In this document: piece after piece, positions 44,960-53,222 of the stretch
Layout of the letters: the number at the start of each line of letters is the position of its first letter
Numbering within the stretch: the first letter of the stretch is position 1
NCBI GenBank assembly: GCA_004210915.1
Contig: SEGS01000010.1
Location: 1-64,000 of the forward strand
Direction of reading: 5' to 3'
Source of the DNA: Variovorax sp.
Lineage (GTDB): Bacteria; Pseudomonadota; Gammaproteobacteria; Burkholderiales; Burkholderiaceae_C
DNA: 64,000 nt
Program-made: the position numbers and the translations under genes
The notes under the pieces: generated by a model
Told to the model about the DNA's origin: nothing
The model's input: only the letters and a program-made list of their open reading frames with translations
The model's database searches: none

Positions 44960-45937
44960 TCAGCTTAATGTCGAAGGATCGACGTTAGCGCCACAGACGA
45001 TCAAACAGACTTTCTCGCCGACCCGGGGCACATAGGCACCCGTCTGCAACGCGGCCAGCGGCAAGGCCGCCGCGGGTTCGACGGCCAGCTTGAGTTCTTT
45101 CCAGAGCCACAGTTGGGCCGCTCGGATGGCGACGTCGGGCAGCAGCAGCGCGTCGCGCACGTGCTGCTGCGTGATGTCCCAGGCGAGCGCGCCGATGCGC
45201 TTGGCGCCCAGCGAATCGGCCGCCACTCCACCCACTTCCACGTCGACCGGCGCGCCCGCTTCGCGCGCACGGAACAAGGTCGGCGCGCGCTCGGGCTCGA
45301 GTGCCACCACGCGACTGCGCTGCTCGAACCAGGCGGCCAGGCCACCGATCAAGCCGCCACCGCCGACGCTCACCAGCACCGAATCCGGCAGTCCGCCCTG
45401 CGCTTCTATTTCGCGGCCCAGGGTACCGGCGCCCGCCACGACTTCGGGCTGGTCGTAGGCATGCGTCAGTAGCGCGCCGGTCTCTAACTGACGCGCCAGG
45501 CAGGCGGCGAGCGCATCCGCGTACGCCTCGCCGACGACCACCACTTCGGCGCCCAGCGCGCGCAATTTGGCGCGCTTGGCTTCGGGGGACACGCCCGGCA
45601 GGAAGACTTCGCAGCGCACGCCGAGCGCGCGCGCGGCGGTGGCCGTGGCGATGCCGGCGTTGCCACCCGACGCGACGACCACCCCGCTGGCCGGGATGTC
45701 ATGAGCGAGCAGCCGGTTCATCATCCCGCGCGCCTTGAAGCTGCCGCTCGTCTGCAAGTGCTCGAGTTTGAGCCAGACCTTCACGCCCTCGGCCAGATTC
45801 AAGCCCAGCGCTTCAGCCGGCACCTTCCATAAAGGCGTCTCCAGCAGAAAGCGCCCGGCGCGCTCGTCCATCCTGTGGGCGGCGCCTTCGATCTCGGCAC
45901 GCCAGTCGAATGTGGCGCCCACGCTCGATGCACTCAC
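44960..45937 (-). CDS. Threonine/serine dehydratase, PLP-dependent
   Basis: Fold-type II PLP enzyme, 325 residues, no C-terminal ACT domain, so resembling catabolic TdcB or serine racemase rather than biosynthetic IlvA. The Schiff-base lysine is in QTSGSFKARG, the substrate loop is ASGGNAGIA, and the phosphate-binding glycine loop is VSVGGGGLIGG. GTG start overlapping the ispH stop. Deaminates threonine or serine to oxoacids. It may be co-transcribed with slpA-ispH, although no functional link is obvious. Confidence 0.9.
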   Translation of the reverse strand: MSASSVGATFDWRAEIEGAAHRMDERAGRFLLETPLWKVPAEALGLNLAEGVKVWLKLEHLQTSGSFKARGMMNRLLAHDIPASGVVVASGGNAGIATATAARALGVRCEVFLPGVSPEAKRAKLRALGAEVVVVGEAYADALAACLARQLETGALLTHAYDQPEVVAGAGTLGREIEAQGGLPDSVLVSVGGGGLIGGLAAWFEQRSRVVALEPERAPTLFRAREAGAPVDVEVGGVAADSLGAKRIGALAWDITQQHVRDALLLPDVAIRAAQLWLWKELKLAVEPAAALPLAALQTGAYVPRVGEKVCLIVCGANVDPSTLS

Positions 45938-46914
45938 GAGATGTGCCCCGGCGGCGCGATGTCGTCCAGCTTCAGCCCCTTGGGCAGCGGGAACTTGATG
46001 GTCTCTTCAATGCCGTCCATCTTGCGCACCGACACAGCGCCGAGCGCGCGGATGCGGTCGATCACCTCGCGCACCAGCACCTCGGGCGCCGACGCGCCCG
46101 CGGTGAGGCCGATGCGGCTCTTGCCCTCGAACCATTCGGCCCGGAGCTCGGCGGCCGAATCGACCATGTAGCTTTCGGTGCCCAGCCGCTGCGCGAGCTC
46201 GCGCAGGCGGTTGCTGTTGGAACTGGTCGGACTGCCGACCACGATGACGAGGTCGACCTGCGGGCTCATGATCTTCACGGCGTCCTGCCGGTTCTGTGTG
46301 GCGTAGCAGATGTCCTGCTGCTTGGGCTCGCGCACCAGCGGGAAGCGCGCACGCACGGCGGCCGAGATCTCGGCGGCATCGTCCACGCTCAGCGTGGTTT
46401 GCGTGACGACTGCGAGCTTCTCGACCTGCGCCGGCTGCACCCTGGCCACGTCTTCGACGTCTTCGACCAGGTGGATGCCGCTCGAGAGTTGTCCCATCGT
46501 GCCCTCGACCTCGGGGTGCCCCTTGTGGCCGATCATGATGAATTCGTAGCCTTCTTTCGCGAGCTTGGCGACCTCGACATGCACCTTGGTCACCAGCGGG
46601 CAGGTTGCGTCGAAGATGTCGAAGCCGCGGTCGCGCGCCTCCTGTTGTACGGCCTTGCTCACGCCGTGCGCACTGAAGACCAGCGTGGCGCCGGGCGGCA
46701 CGTCGGACAGCTCTTCGATGAAGATCGCGCCCTTGGCCTTGAGCTCGTTCACCACGTAGGTGTTGTGCACGATCTCGTGGCGCACGTAGATCGGCGCGCC
46801 GAACTTGGCGATGGCACGCTCGACGATCTCGATCGCCCGGTCGACGCCGGCGCAGAACCCGCGCGGTTCCGCGAGGATGATTTCATCGAGCGTCTTGATG
46901 GCCGGGTCGCTCAC
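45934..46914 (-). CDS. ispH: 4-hydroxy-3-methylbut-2-enyl diphosphate reductase
   Basis: Last enzyme of the MEP isoprenoid pathway, making IPP and DMAPP with an iron-sulfur cluster. 326 residues from GTG 46914. The three cluster cysteines are in PRGFCAGVDRA, FDATCPLVTKVH and QDICYATQNRQ; substrate-binding residues are in HEIVHNTYVV and SPTSSNSNRLRE. The start overlaps the slpA stop, the conserved slpA-lytB arrangement; its stop overlaps the dehydratase start. Confidence 0.97.
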   Translation of the reverse strand: MSDPAIKTLDEIILAEPRGFCAGVDRAIEIVERAIAKFGAPIYVRHEIVHNTYVVNELKAKGAIFIEELSDVPPGATLVFSAHGVSKAVQQEARDRGFDIFDATCPLVTKVHVEVAKLAKEGYEFIMIGHKGHPEVEGTMGQLSSGIHLVEDVEDVARVQPAQVEKLAVVTQTTLSVDDAAEISAAVRARFPLVREPKQQDICYATQNRQDAVKIMSPQVDLVIVVGSPTSSNSNRLRELAQRLGTESYMVDSAAELRAEWFEGKSRIGLTAGASAPEVLVREVIDRIRALGAVSVRKMDGIEETIKFPLPKGLKLDDIAPPGHIS

Positions 46915-47369
46915 AGCACACCGATGAGTTGAACTTCGAAGGTCACGGGCTGGCCCGCGAGCGGATGGTTGAAGTCGAAGCGCACCGCGCTCTCGTTCGA
47001 CTCGGTCACCGCACCGGCGTAGCTGCCGGTGCCGTCGGGCGTGGGGAACTGCACCACGTCGCCCACCGCGTACTTCTCCTCGGGGTCGCCCAGCTTCGCG
47101 AGCAGGGTCTTCGCGACCCACTGCTGCATCTCGGCATTCCGGTCGCCGAATGCTTCGCCGGCGGGCAACTCGAAGGTCGTGTGCGTGCCTTCTTCGAGGC
47201 CGATCAGGCGCTGCTCCATCGCGGGAGAGAGCTCGCCGGTACCGAGCGACAGCGTCGCGGGCTTGTCGGCGAAGGTGTTGATGATGTCGCCCGCCGGACC
47301 GGCGAGCCGGTAGTGCAGGGTGAGGAAGGAGCCGGGCACGACGACCGCGGCGGAGGTGGGCAAAGACAA
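46911..47369 (-). CDS. slpA: FKBP-type peptidyl-prolyl isomerase, SlpA type
   Basis: A 152-residue SlyD/SlpA-like prolyl isomerase and chaperone. FKBP core LHYRLAGPAGDIINTF and LIGLEEGTHTTFELPAGEAFG, with an inserted flap domain; no His-rich SlyD tail. The only in-frame start is TTG 47369. Overlapping ispH by GTGA, it opens slpA-ispH-dehydratase. It is divergent from radC. Confidence 0.92.
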   Translation of the reverse strand: MSLPTSAAVVVPGSFLTLHYRLAGPAGDIINTFADKPATLSLGTGELSPAMEQRLIGLEEGTHTTFELPAGEAFGDRNAEMQQWVAKTLLAKLGDPEEKYAVGDVVQFPTPDGTGSYAGAVTESNESAVRFDFNHPLAGQPVTFEVQLIGVL

Positions 47370-47458
47370 AATGGGTGTCCCGATAAACTGACCGCCATTT
47401 TAAGGAGCGGGGCTCTCCCTCGGTTTTCCCCGCCCATTCAGGGTCGCACCTCCTCTTC

Positions 47459-48136
47459 ATGGCCTTCAAGGACCTCCCCGCCGACGCCCGTCCGCGCGAA
47501 AAGCTCATCGCGCGCGGCGCCGGGGCGCTCGGCGATGCAGAACTGCTCGCGCTGCTGCTGCGCACCGGCACCGCGGGCCGCAACGTGCTGCAGATGTCGC
47601 AGGAGCTGCTCGACACCTTCGGCGGCATCGCGGGCCTTCTCAACACCGGACTGGACGACCTGAAGAAGATCAAAGGCCTGGGCGGCACCGCCAAGCGCGC
47701 CGAGCTCACAGCCGTGCTCGAACTCGCGCGCCGCGCGATGGCCGAGCGGTTGAAGGAGCGCGCGGTGTTCGACTCGCCCGATGCGGTCAAGCAGTACCTG
47801 CAGTTGCACATCGCCTCGCGCCCGCACGAGGTGTTCGCCGCCCTCTTCCTCGACGCGCAGCACCGACTCATCGCGCTCGAGGAACTGTTCCGCGGAACGC
47901 TCACGCAGACCAGCGTGTATCCGCGAGAAGTCGTCATTCGCGCGCTGCACCACCACGCGGCCGCCGTGGTGCTCGCGCACAACCACCCGAGCGGCGGTGT
48001 CGAGCCTTCGCGCGCCGACGAGTCGCTCACGCAGACGCTCAAGGCCGCGCTGGCGCTGGTCGACGTGCGCGTGCTCGACCATGTGATCGTCGCCGCGGGA
48101 CAGACGCTGTCGATGGCCGAGAAGGGGTTGATCTGA
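47459..48136 (+). CDS. radC: RadC family protein (JAB/MPN domain)
   Basis: A 225-residue RadC: helix-hairpin-helix segment [19 protein letters not shown] (about 65-85) and a C-terminal MPN/JAB metalloprotease-like domain with the motif [15 protein letters not shown] (H-x-H...S...D zinc site). The historic DNA-repair assignment is doubtful and the biochemical role is unknown. ATG 47459; the stop overlaps the next gene by one base. Confidence 0.95.
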   Translation: MAFKDLPADARPREKLIARGAGALGDAELLALLLRTGTAGRNVLQMSQELLDTFGGIAGLLNTGLDDLKKIKGLGGTAKRAELTAVLELARRAMAERLKERAVFDSPDAVKQYLQLHIASRPHEVFAALFLDAQHRLIALEELFRGTLTQTSVYPREVVIRALHHHAAAVVLAHNHPSGGVEPSRADESLTQTLKAALALVDVRVLDHVIVAAGQTLSMAEKGLI

Positions 48137-48801
48137 TGGCCGTGCCGCCGAAAAAAGCCCCCGGCCTCAGATCGCTCGCTGACTTGAAGACCGTGCAGAA
48201 AACATTGGCCGACACCCGCGCCCGCGAGGCCGCCGAAGCCGCTGCCCGCGCCGCTGCAGAGAAAAAGCGCGCCGCCGAAAAAGACCTTTTCGCGCGCGCC
48301 ATCGGCGCCACCGAGCCGCTCAAACGCCAGGCCGCCGTGGTCCTTTCACCCGAGCCGCCCGCCCCTATTCCGTATCAGCACCAGCTCGACGAGCAGCGCG
48401 TGCTGCGCGAATCGATCAGCGACGAGTTCGACGTGACCACGCTGCTCGACGTCGACGACGCGATGAGCTTTCGCCGCCCCGGCATCGGCACCGACGTGAC
48501 GCGCAAGCTGCGCGCAGGCGAATGGTCGATCCAGCGCCAGCTCGATCTGCACGGCCTGCGCAGCGACGAAGCGCGCGAGGCGCTCGGCGCCTTCATCCGC
48601 ACGGCTCACAAGGCCGGTGTGCGCTGCGTGCGCGTGGTGCACGGCAAGGGGCTGGGATCACCGGGCAAGCAACCGGTGCTCAAGACCAAGGCGCAGCGCT
48701 GGCTGATCCAGAAGAACGAGGTGCTGGCGTTCGTGCAGGCCAAACCCGCTGAAGGGGGCGCGGGGGCGCTGGTCGTGCTGCTGGCGCCGGTCGGGCGTTA
48801 G
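48136..48801 (+). CDS. Smr-domain protein
   Basis: A 221-residue protein with an Ala/Lys/Glu-rich coiled-coil N-terminus (residues 25-55) and a C-terminal Smr domain: QLDLHGLRSDEARE, then VRVVHGKGLGSPGKQPVLK. Stand-alone Smr proteins such as SmrB are endonucleases acting on collided ribosomes; the LDLHG and HGKG motifs needed for activity are intact. It overlaps radC by TGATG. Confidence 0.92.
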   Translation: MAVPPKKAPGLRSLADLKTVQKTLADTRAREAAEAAARAAAEKKRAAEKDLFARAIGATEPLKRQAAVVLSPEPPAPIPYQHQLDEQRVLRESISDEFDVTTLLDVDDAMSFRRPGIGTDVTRKLRAGEWSIQRQLDLHGLRSDEAREALGAFIRTAHKAGVRCVRVVHGKGLGSPGKQPVLKTKAQRWLIQKNEVLAFVQAKPAEGGAGALVVLLAPVGR

Positions 48802-48873
48802 CTCAAATACTCAAGCGAAACGGGACTGCATGTTCGGACCCCCCGCGCATGCAGCCATCGCTTCCATAGCTAT

Positions 48874-50229
48874 TCAATCCCGCGCCTTGGCTGGCCGGAA
48901 GTCGTGCGCGATGTTGCCGTTGTTGTCGATCAGCAGGGACGGCGTGGAGCTGTCCGACGTCAGGTAGAAGCCTGTCGGCAGCGGATCGGCGCTCACGTAG
49001 CTGCCGTTGCGCGTGATCTGCGGCAATTGGTCCACCGTGCGGCTCCACACCACCGCGTCGGTCTGCTTGTCGATCAGTTGCAGGATGCGCCCCTGCTCCG
49101 TCACGGGCGTCGCGTTGTAGGCGAGCAGAACGCGCGTGGCGTTTTCGGCCAGGATGTCCGCGTTGAAGCGCTTCTGCCCCGGTGGCAGCACGGTCACGTC
49201 GCTGATGCCCTGCTCCTTCAACTGCCGGACTTCGACCATCCATTCCGGTGTCACCGGGATGTACTTGTCGGGCATGGACCGCAGCCCCGAGTTATCGGCA
49301 TCGAACAGCCACAGGTGAGGCCGATTCGGGTACTGGCCCGGCCGGACTTTTTGCTGATAGGTCACCAGCAGTTCGCCTGCTTGGTGGGTCGCGCCCCGGT
49401 TGCGATCGGACCGCAGCCGGACGACATCCAGGCGCTTTTCCGTGGCAACGTAGCTGTCATAGGGGCGCTTGCGCAGATCGTCGTAGCGCTCGCCTCCGCG
49501 CAGGATTTCGCCGGTGAGCCAGTACAGGTCGTAGCTCTCGCCGCTGTTGGTGGTCACCCTGAGCATGTCGGGGTAGAGGTGAGCGGTGATCTCGATCTTG
49601 GCCACGCCCACACCGAGTTGCTGCGGGTAGCGGCTGATCAGCGCCTCGTTCATGTCGACGAAGCGCGGCCCCGCCGGCTCCAGGCGCATCAGTCGCTGTT
49701 CGTTCAGGAGGAGGTACACGCTTCCGTCCGAAAAGTGCTCGATCTTCGGCCGCCTCGAACCGGTGTTGCGCTGGAAGTCGATGGTCTGCGGCTCGGCCAG
49801 GTTCTTGCCTGAGTCCAGGTCGGTGATGACGATGCGGTAGCGGTCGCTGTTTTGGTCGCCGGTCTCGAGCACGCGCACGAAACCGGTCTTGCCGCCTTCG
49901 GGCACATAGAGTGTGGACGCCTCGAGCCGGCCCGGTCGTTCGGGCGGCGGCCCCGCTTTCTTGAACATGTCGATCAGGAAGGGCGTCAGCAACAGCAGCA
50001 GGAACATCCCGGCGCCCACCGCCATCGCGACCTTGAACTTGCGCAGCTTTTCGAACTGGTCGTGCGCCATGCTGTGCACCACATGCACGCTCTTGGGCGC
50101 GTTGTTGTCGCTGAGCACGAACTCGGCCTGGCAGTTTTTGCAGGCGTAGAGGTTGGGCGTGCCGGTGACGCGGCTCGATCCGGTCGAACCGCACTGCGGA
50201 CAAACGAGGCTCTTGATCTGGATGGACAT
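48874..50229 (-). CDS. Zinc-ribbon membrane protein of unknown function
   Basis: A 451-residue protein. A two-CxxC zinc ribbon at the N-terminus (CPQCG at 10-14 and CKNCQ near 32) is followed by one membrane helix at about residues 68-90 (VAMAVGAGMFLLLLLTPFLI). The remaining 350 residues are probably periplasmic beta-rich, with repeating motifs such as SGKNLAEPQTIDF, GSVYLLLNEQRLMRL and RPHLWLFDADNSG suggestive of a beta-propeller. ATG 50229 is chosen; the upstream ORF is an artefact. Family not recognised. Confidence 0.8.
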   Translation of the reverse strand: MSIQIKSLVCPQCGSTGSSRVTGTPNLYACKNCQAEFVLSDNNAPKSVHVVHSMAHDQFEKLRKFKVAMAVGAGMFLLLLLTPFLIDMFKKAGPPPERPGRLEASTLYVPEGGKTGFVRVLETGDQNSDRYRIVITDLDSGKNLAEPQTIDFQRNTGSRRPKIEHFSDGSVYLLLNEQRLMRLEPAGPRFVDMNEALISRYPQQLGVGVAKIEITAHLYPDMLRVTTNSGESYDLYWLTGEILRGGERYDDLRKRPYDSYVATEKRLDVVRLRSDRNRGATHQAGELLVTYQQKVRPGQYPNRPHLWLFDADNSGLRSMPDKYIPVTPEWMVEVRQLKEQGISDVTVLPPGQKRFNADILAENATRVLLAYNATPVTEQGRILQLIDKQTDAVVWSRTVDQLPQITRNGSYVSADPLPTGFYLTSDSSTPSLLIDNNGNIAHDFRPAKARD

Positions 50230-50303
50230 GTCGTGTGGGTCGGGCAAATCGGAAGATGGCACTGGCGGCGCGAAGCAGCCTGGGCGCGCGCGGCGTTGGC
50301 GGC

Positions 50304-51533
50304 CTACGCCAGGTGGTTCTTCAACGGCACCGACGCATCCGCCACCACGGCCGCATCGGGACTGCGCCCCGACTCCAGCAACTTGCGGCTCATCATGTGA
50401 TCGACCGGCGCGTTGGCCGATTCGGCCGCCACGAGTTGGTTGTCGACATAGTGGAACAGCGAGAAGGCATTCGGATTCGCTCCGGGCGCAGCGCGACGCA
50501 CCGTGACATGCCCAGGCGTGCTTTCGGCGGGGACCAGGCCGGCCATCTGCAGGCGCATCGCGCCCTGTTCCGACCAGAACCACGGAAGCACGTCATGCGG
50601 CTTCGCGGCATCGGTGAGCGTGGCCACCGCCGTGCGCGCTTGGTCGTTCGCGTTCTGCACTGACTCGAGGCGCAGCGGGCGCGCGGCGCGCCGGTCGGGA
50701 AAGCGCGTGCAATCGCCGACCGCGAGGATCGCGGGGTCGCTGGTCTGCATGTGCGCGTCGACCACGATGCCGTCGGCGCAGTCCAAGCCCGCGGCCTTGG
50801 CCAGCGCGGTCTCGGGCACCGCGCCGATGCAGAGCAGCAGCAGGTCGACCGGCTGCCGCTTGCCGTTGATGTTGAGCTCGGCAAGGCGCGTGCCGTCGAT
50901 CGCGAAGCCATCGACGACGGCGTCCAGCACCACCTCGATCCCGGCCGCGCGGTGCGTGGCCAGCACATGCGCCGACAGCTCGGGCGACACCGCACGCCCC
51001 ATCAGGCGCGGTGCGACCTCGATGACGCGCACCGTCTTGCCCATCGCCTTCGCCGTGGCCGCGACCTCCAGCCCGATGAAGCCACCGCCGAGCACTGTGA
51101 CGTCTTCTGCAGCCGCCAGGCGCACGCGCAGGTCCCGGGCCTGGTCGACGGCACGCAGCATCGCGACGTTGTCGAGCCCGTCGGGCAGCCCGGCCAGCCG
51201 GCGCACGCGGGTGCCGGTGGCCAGCACCAGGCGCTCGTAAGGCAACACCGTACCGGAGCGCAGCGTGACCGTGCGCGCCGCGCGATCGATCGCGGTCGCG
51301 GCATCGCCCAGGTGCAGCGTGATGCCGGCCTCGCGGTACCAGTCGGCCGCCTTGTGCGGCTGCATTGCCTCGTCGGGGTTTTTGAGAAAGGCCTTGGACA
51401 AGGGCGGCCGGTGGTACGGCTCGCAAGGCTCCTCGCACACGAGGTGGACGCGCGCGCCCTGCCCGGCTTCCACCAGGCCTGCGCAAAGTTGGGCGGCTGC
51501 GTGGCCGCCGCCGATGATGACGATCGAATTCAT
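50304..51533 (-). CDS. FAD-dependent ferredoxin/rubredoxin reductase-like oxidoreductase
   Basis: A 409-residue flavoprotein. FAD motif IVIIGGGHAAAQL, YHRPPLSKAFL typical of ring-hydroxylating-dioxygenase ferredoxin reductases, NAD motif VTVLGGGFIGLEVA, and a second FAD motif ILAVGDCTRF. It lies 25 bases behind a truncated haemoglobin gene on the same strand and could serve as its reductase, or reduce an iron-sulfur partner for an oxygenase such as the Rieske protein at 10125; both are inference. ATG 51533. Confidence 0.92.
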   Translation of the reverse strand: MNSIVIIGGGHAAAQLCAGLVEAGQGARVHLVCEEPCEPYHRPPLSKAFLKNPDEAMQPHKAADWYREAGITLHLGDAATAIDRAARTVTLRSGTVLPYERLVLATGTRVRRLAGLPDGLDNVAMLRAVDQARDLRVRLAAAEDVTVLGGGFIGLEVAATAKAMGKTVRVIEVAPRLMGRAVSPELSAHVLATHRAAGIEVVLDAVVDGFAIDGTRLAELNINGKRQPVDLLLLCIGAVPETALAKAAGLDCADGIVVDAHMQTSDPAILAVGDCTRFPDRRAARPLRLESVQNANDQARTAVATLTDAAKPHDVLPWFWSEQGAMRLQMAGLVPAESTPGHVTVRRAAPGANPNAFSLFHYVDNQLVAAESANAPVDHMMSRKLLESGRSPDAAVVADASVPLKNHLA

Positions 51534-51558
51534 GGTCTTGGTGTTCAGAAGATGCGGC

Positions 51559-51987
51559 TCATTCGCCACGGTTGCGCATCCAGTCGGCGGTCTGGAAAAA
51601 GGAATCTCTCAGACGCGCGCGCAGCGCCTCGTCCACGCCGGTTTCGCCCATTGCCTGGTCCATGCAGGCCAGCCACTGGTCGCGCTCCTTGATGCCGATG
51701 CTGTGGCCGCCGATGGCTTGCGGCAGATGCCGCGCACGCAGCATCGGGTGGCCGAAGCGGTCGGTGTAGTACTGCGGCCCGCCGAGCCAGCCGCACAGGA
51801 ACCAAAACAGGCGCTGGCGCGCGTTCTCGAGCGTGTTGCCGTGCACCGCGCGCAGCACGGCGTAGGCGGGCTCGAGCTCCATCAGGTCGTAGAAGCGGTC
51901 GACCAGCGCGCGAACCTTGTCTTCGCCGCCGATCCATTCAAAGGGCGTCGCGAACTGCGGCTTTTCCTGAATTTGCATGGGCGGCAT
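51559..51987 (-). CDS. Group II truncated haemoglobin
   Basis: A 142-residue two-over-two globin. Family pattern: FEWIGGEDKVRALVDRFYDLM, then YYTDRFGHPMLRARHLPQAIG with proximal His in the RARHLP segment, and the group II tryptophan in ERDQWLACMDQAM. Such globins bind O2 or NO and protect against nitrosative stress. ATG 51987 or 51978; neither has a strong ribosome site. Co-directional with the reductase gene downstream. Confidence 0.93.
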   Translation of the reverse strand: MPPMQIQEKPQFATPFEWIGGEDKVRALVDRFYDLMELEPAYAVLRAVHGNTLENARQRLFWFLCGWLGGPQYYTDRFGHPMLRARHLPQAIGGHSIGIKERDQWLACMDQAMGETGVDEALRARLRDSFFQTADWMRNRGE

Positions 51988-52011
51988 TGTCGCTGCGCCG
52001 CCCGGCAGCGC

Positions 52012-53058
52012 TCAGCGCCGCGGCGGCGCCGTGCTGCCGCGGTGCACCACCTCGATCGGAAAAGACTGGAAATTCTCGTGCGGGCGCCCCTCCAGGCGCG
52101 CGATGAGTTGCGCCGCGGCCGCGTCGCCGATCTCGACGATGGGCGTGCGGATGCTGGTGAGGCCGGGCGTCTGCGTTGCGCCCAGGTCGGTGTTGTCAAC
52201 GCCCGTGATCGAAATGTCTTCGGGGATGCGCAGGCCGGCGTTGCGGCAGGCCACCATGGCGCCGACGGCGAACACGTCGTTGGTGGCGACGACCGCGGTC
52301 GGCGGATCGGGCAAGGCCAGCATCCGGGACATGGCCTCCGCAGCCGATTGCAGCGCGATCGGCGCGTACTGCGCGCAGGCTTCGTCCAGCGCAAGACCGG
52401 CCTCGGCCAGCGCAGCACGCACACCGGCACCGCGGGCGCGGGCCCGGTCGTTGCCTTCGACCGGCGCGCTCAGCAAGCCGAAGCGGCGGTGCCCGAGCCC
52501 GATCAGGTGGCGCGTGATCTCGCGGGTGGCGGCTTCGTTGTCGAAGCCGATGCTCGGATGCCGGCCGAGCGGGTCCACGCCCCATGTCAGCACATAGGGC
52601 CGGCCGTAGTCTTCCAGCAGCGAAAACAGGCCGGCGTGGTGATCCAGCCCGACGAAAACGAACGCATCGACGCCGTGCTGCGTCAGTTGGCCCGCGACGC
52701 GGAGTTCCGACGCCAGGTCGTAGTGATGCTCGGCCAGCACCAGTGCGTAACCCCGCTGGTCCAGGCGCTGCTGCAAGGCGCTCGTGGTCCGTGCGTAGAG
52801 CGCGTAGTCGAACGAAGGCACCACGGCGCCGATCATCTTGCTGCGTTGGCTGCGCAACGACCGTGCCGCACCGTGCGGCATGTAGCGCAGCTTGGCGACG
52901 GCTTGAAGCACCCGCTCGCGTGTGACCGGGTCGACCTGGTCCGGCGTGTTGAGCGCGCGGGACACCGTGGCCGTCGAGACGCCTGCGAGTTGCGCCACGT
53001 CCTTGGCGCCCGAGCGGGGCCGGGCCTCCGGAGTCGCGATCAGTTCGGCGTCGTTCAT
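52012..53058 (-). CDS. LacI-family transcriptional regulator of the sulfatase operon
   Basis: A 348-residue repressor. N-terminal HTH with hinge, KDVAQLAGVSTATVSRALN (about 19-37), then a periplasmic-binding-protein-like sensor domain with GVDNTDLGATQTPGLTSIRTP. It is divergent from the ABC-sulfatase operon, and two identical palindromes lie in the shared intergenic region. It probably represses both itself and the operon until an imported sugar or sulfated compound binds. Confidence 0.93.
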   Translation of the reverse strand: MNDAELIATPEARPRSGAKDVAQLAGVSTATVSRALNTPDQVDPVTRERVLQAVAKLRYMPHGAARSLRSQRSKMIGAVVPSFDYALYARTTSALQQRLDQRGYALVLAEHHYDLASELRVAGQLTQHGVDAFVFVGLDHHAGLFSLLEDYGRPYVLTWGVDPLGRHPSIGFDNEAATREITRHLIGLGHRRFGLLSAPVEGNDRARARGAGVRAALAEAGLALDEACAQYAPIALQSAAEAMSRMLALPDPPTAVVATNDVFAVGAMVACRNAGLRIPEDISITGVDNTDLGATQTPGLTSIRTPIVEIGDAAAAQLIARLEGRPHENFQSFPIEVVHRGSTAPPRR

Positions 53059-53086
53059 GGCCGCAATTCTAGGTTCAGCATCGCGC

Positions 53087-53100
53087 TGTAATCGATTGCA
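53087..53100. promoter_or_regulatory. LacI-type operator O1 (lacI-proximal)
   Basis: TGTAATCGATTGCA, a 14-bp near-palindrome centred on the CG of ATCGAT, 28 bases before the lacI start. It is the exact reverse complement of the element at 53176. The central CG dyad is characteristic of LacI-family sites. Confidence 0.85.
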
Positions 53101-53175
53101 CTCATAAGCATATGGATGGGGAAAACACTAACTTCCACCGGTAGATAACGCGCCCAAGTGCTGATAAATTCCTCA

Positions 53176-53189
53176 TGCAATCGATTACA
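53176..53189. promoter_or_regulatory. LacI-type operator O2 (operon-proximal)
   Basis: TGCAATCGATTACA, the exact reverse complement of O1, 33 bases before the TTG start of the binding-protein gene. Centre-to-centre spacing from O1 is 89 bp, compatible with looping. The ORF-track ATG at 53175 overlaps it, an argument against that start. Confidence 0.85.
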
Positions 53190-53222
53190 TGCCGTCGTGC
53201 ACGGCGCCACCAGGAGACCATC

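Noticed and set aside
53175-53222. ATG 53175 as the start of the binding-protein gene
   Set aside because: It lies on the LacI operator O2 and lacks a ribosome site; TTG 53223 has AGGAG at ideal spacing and gives a normal Tat signal.
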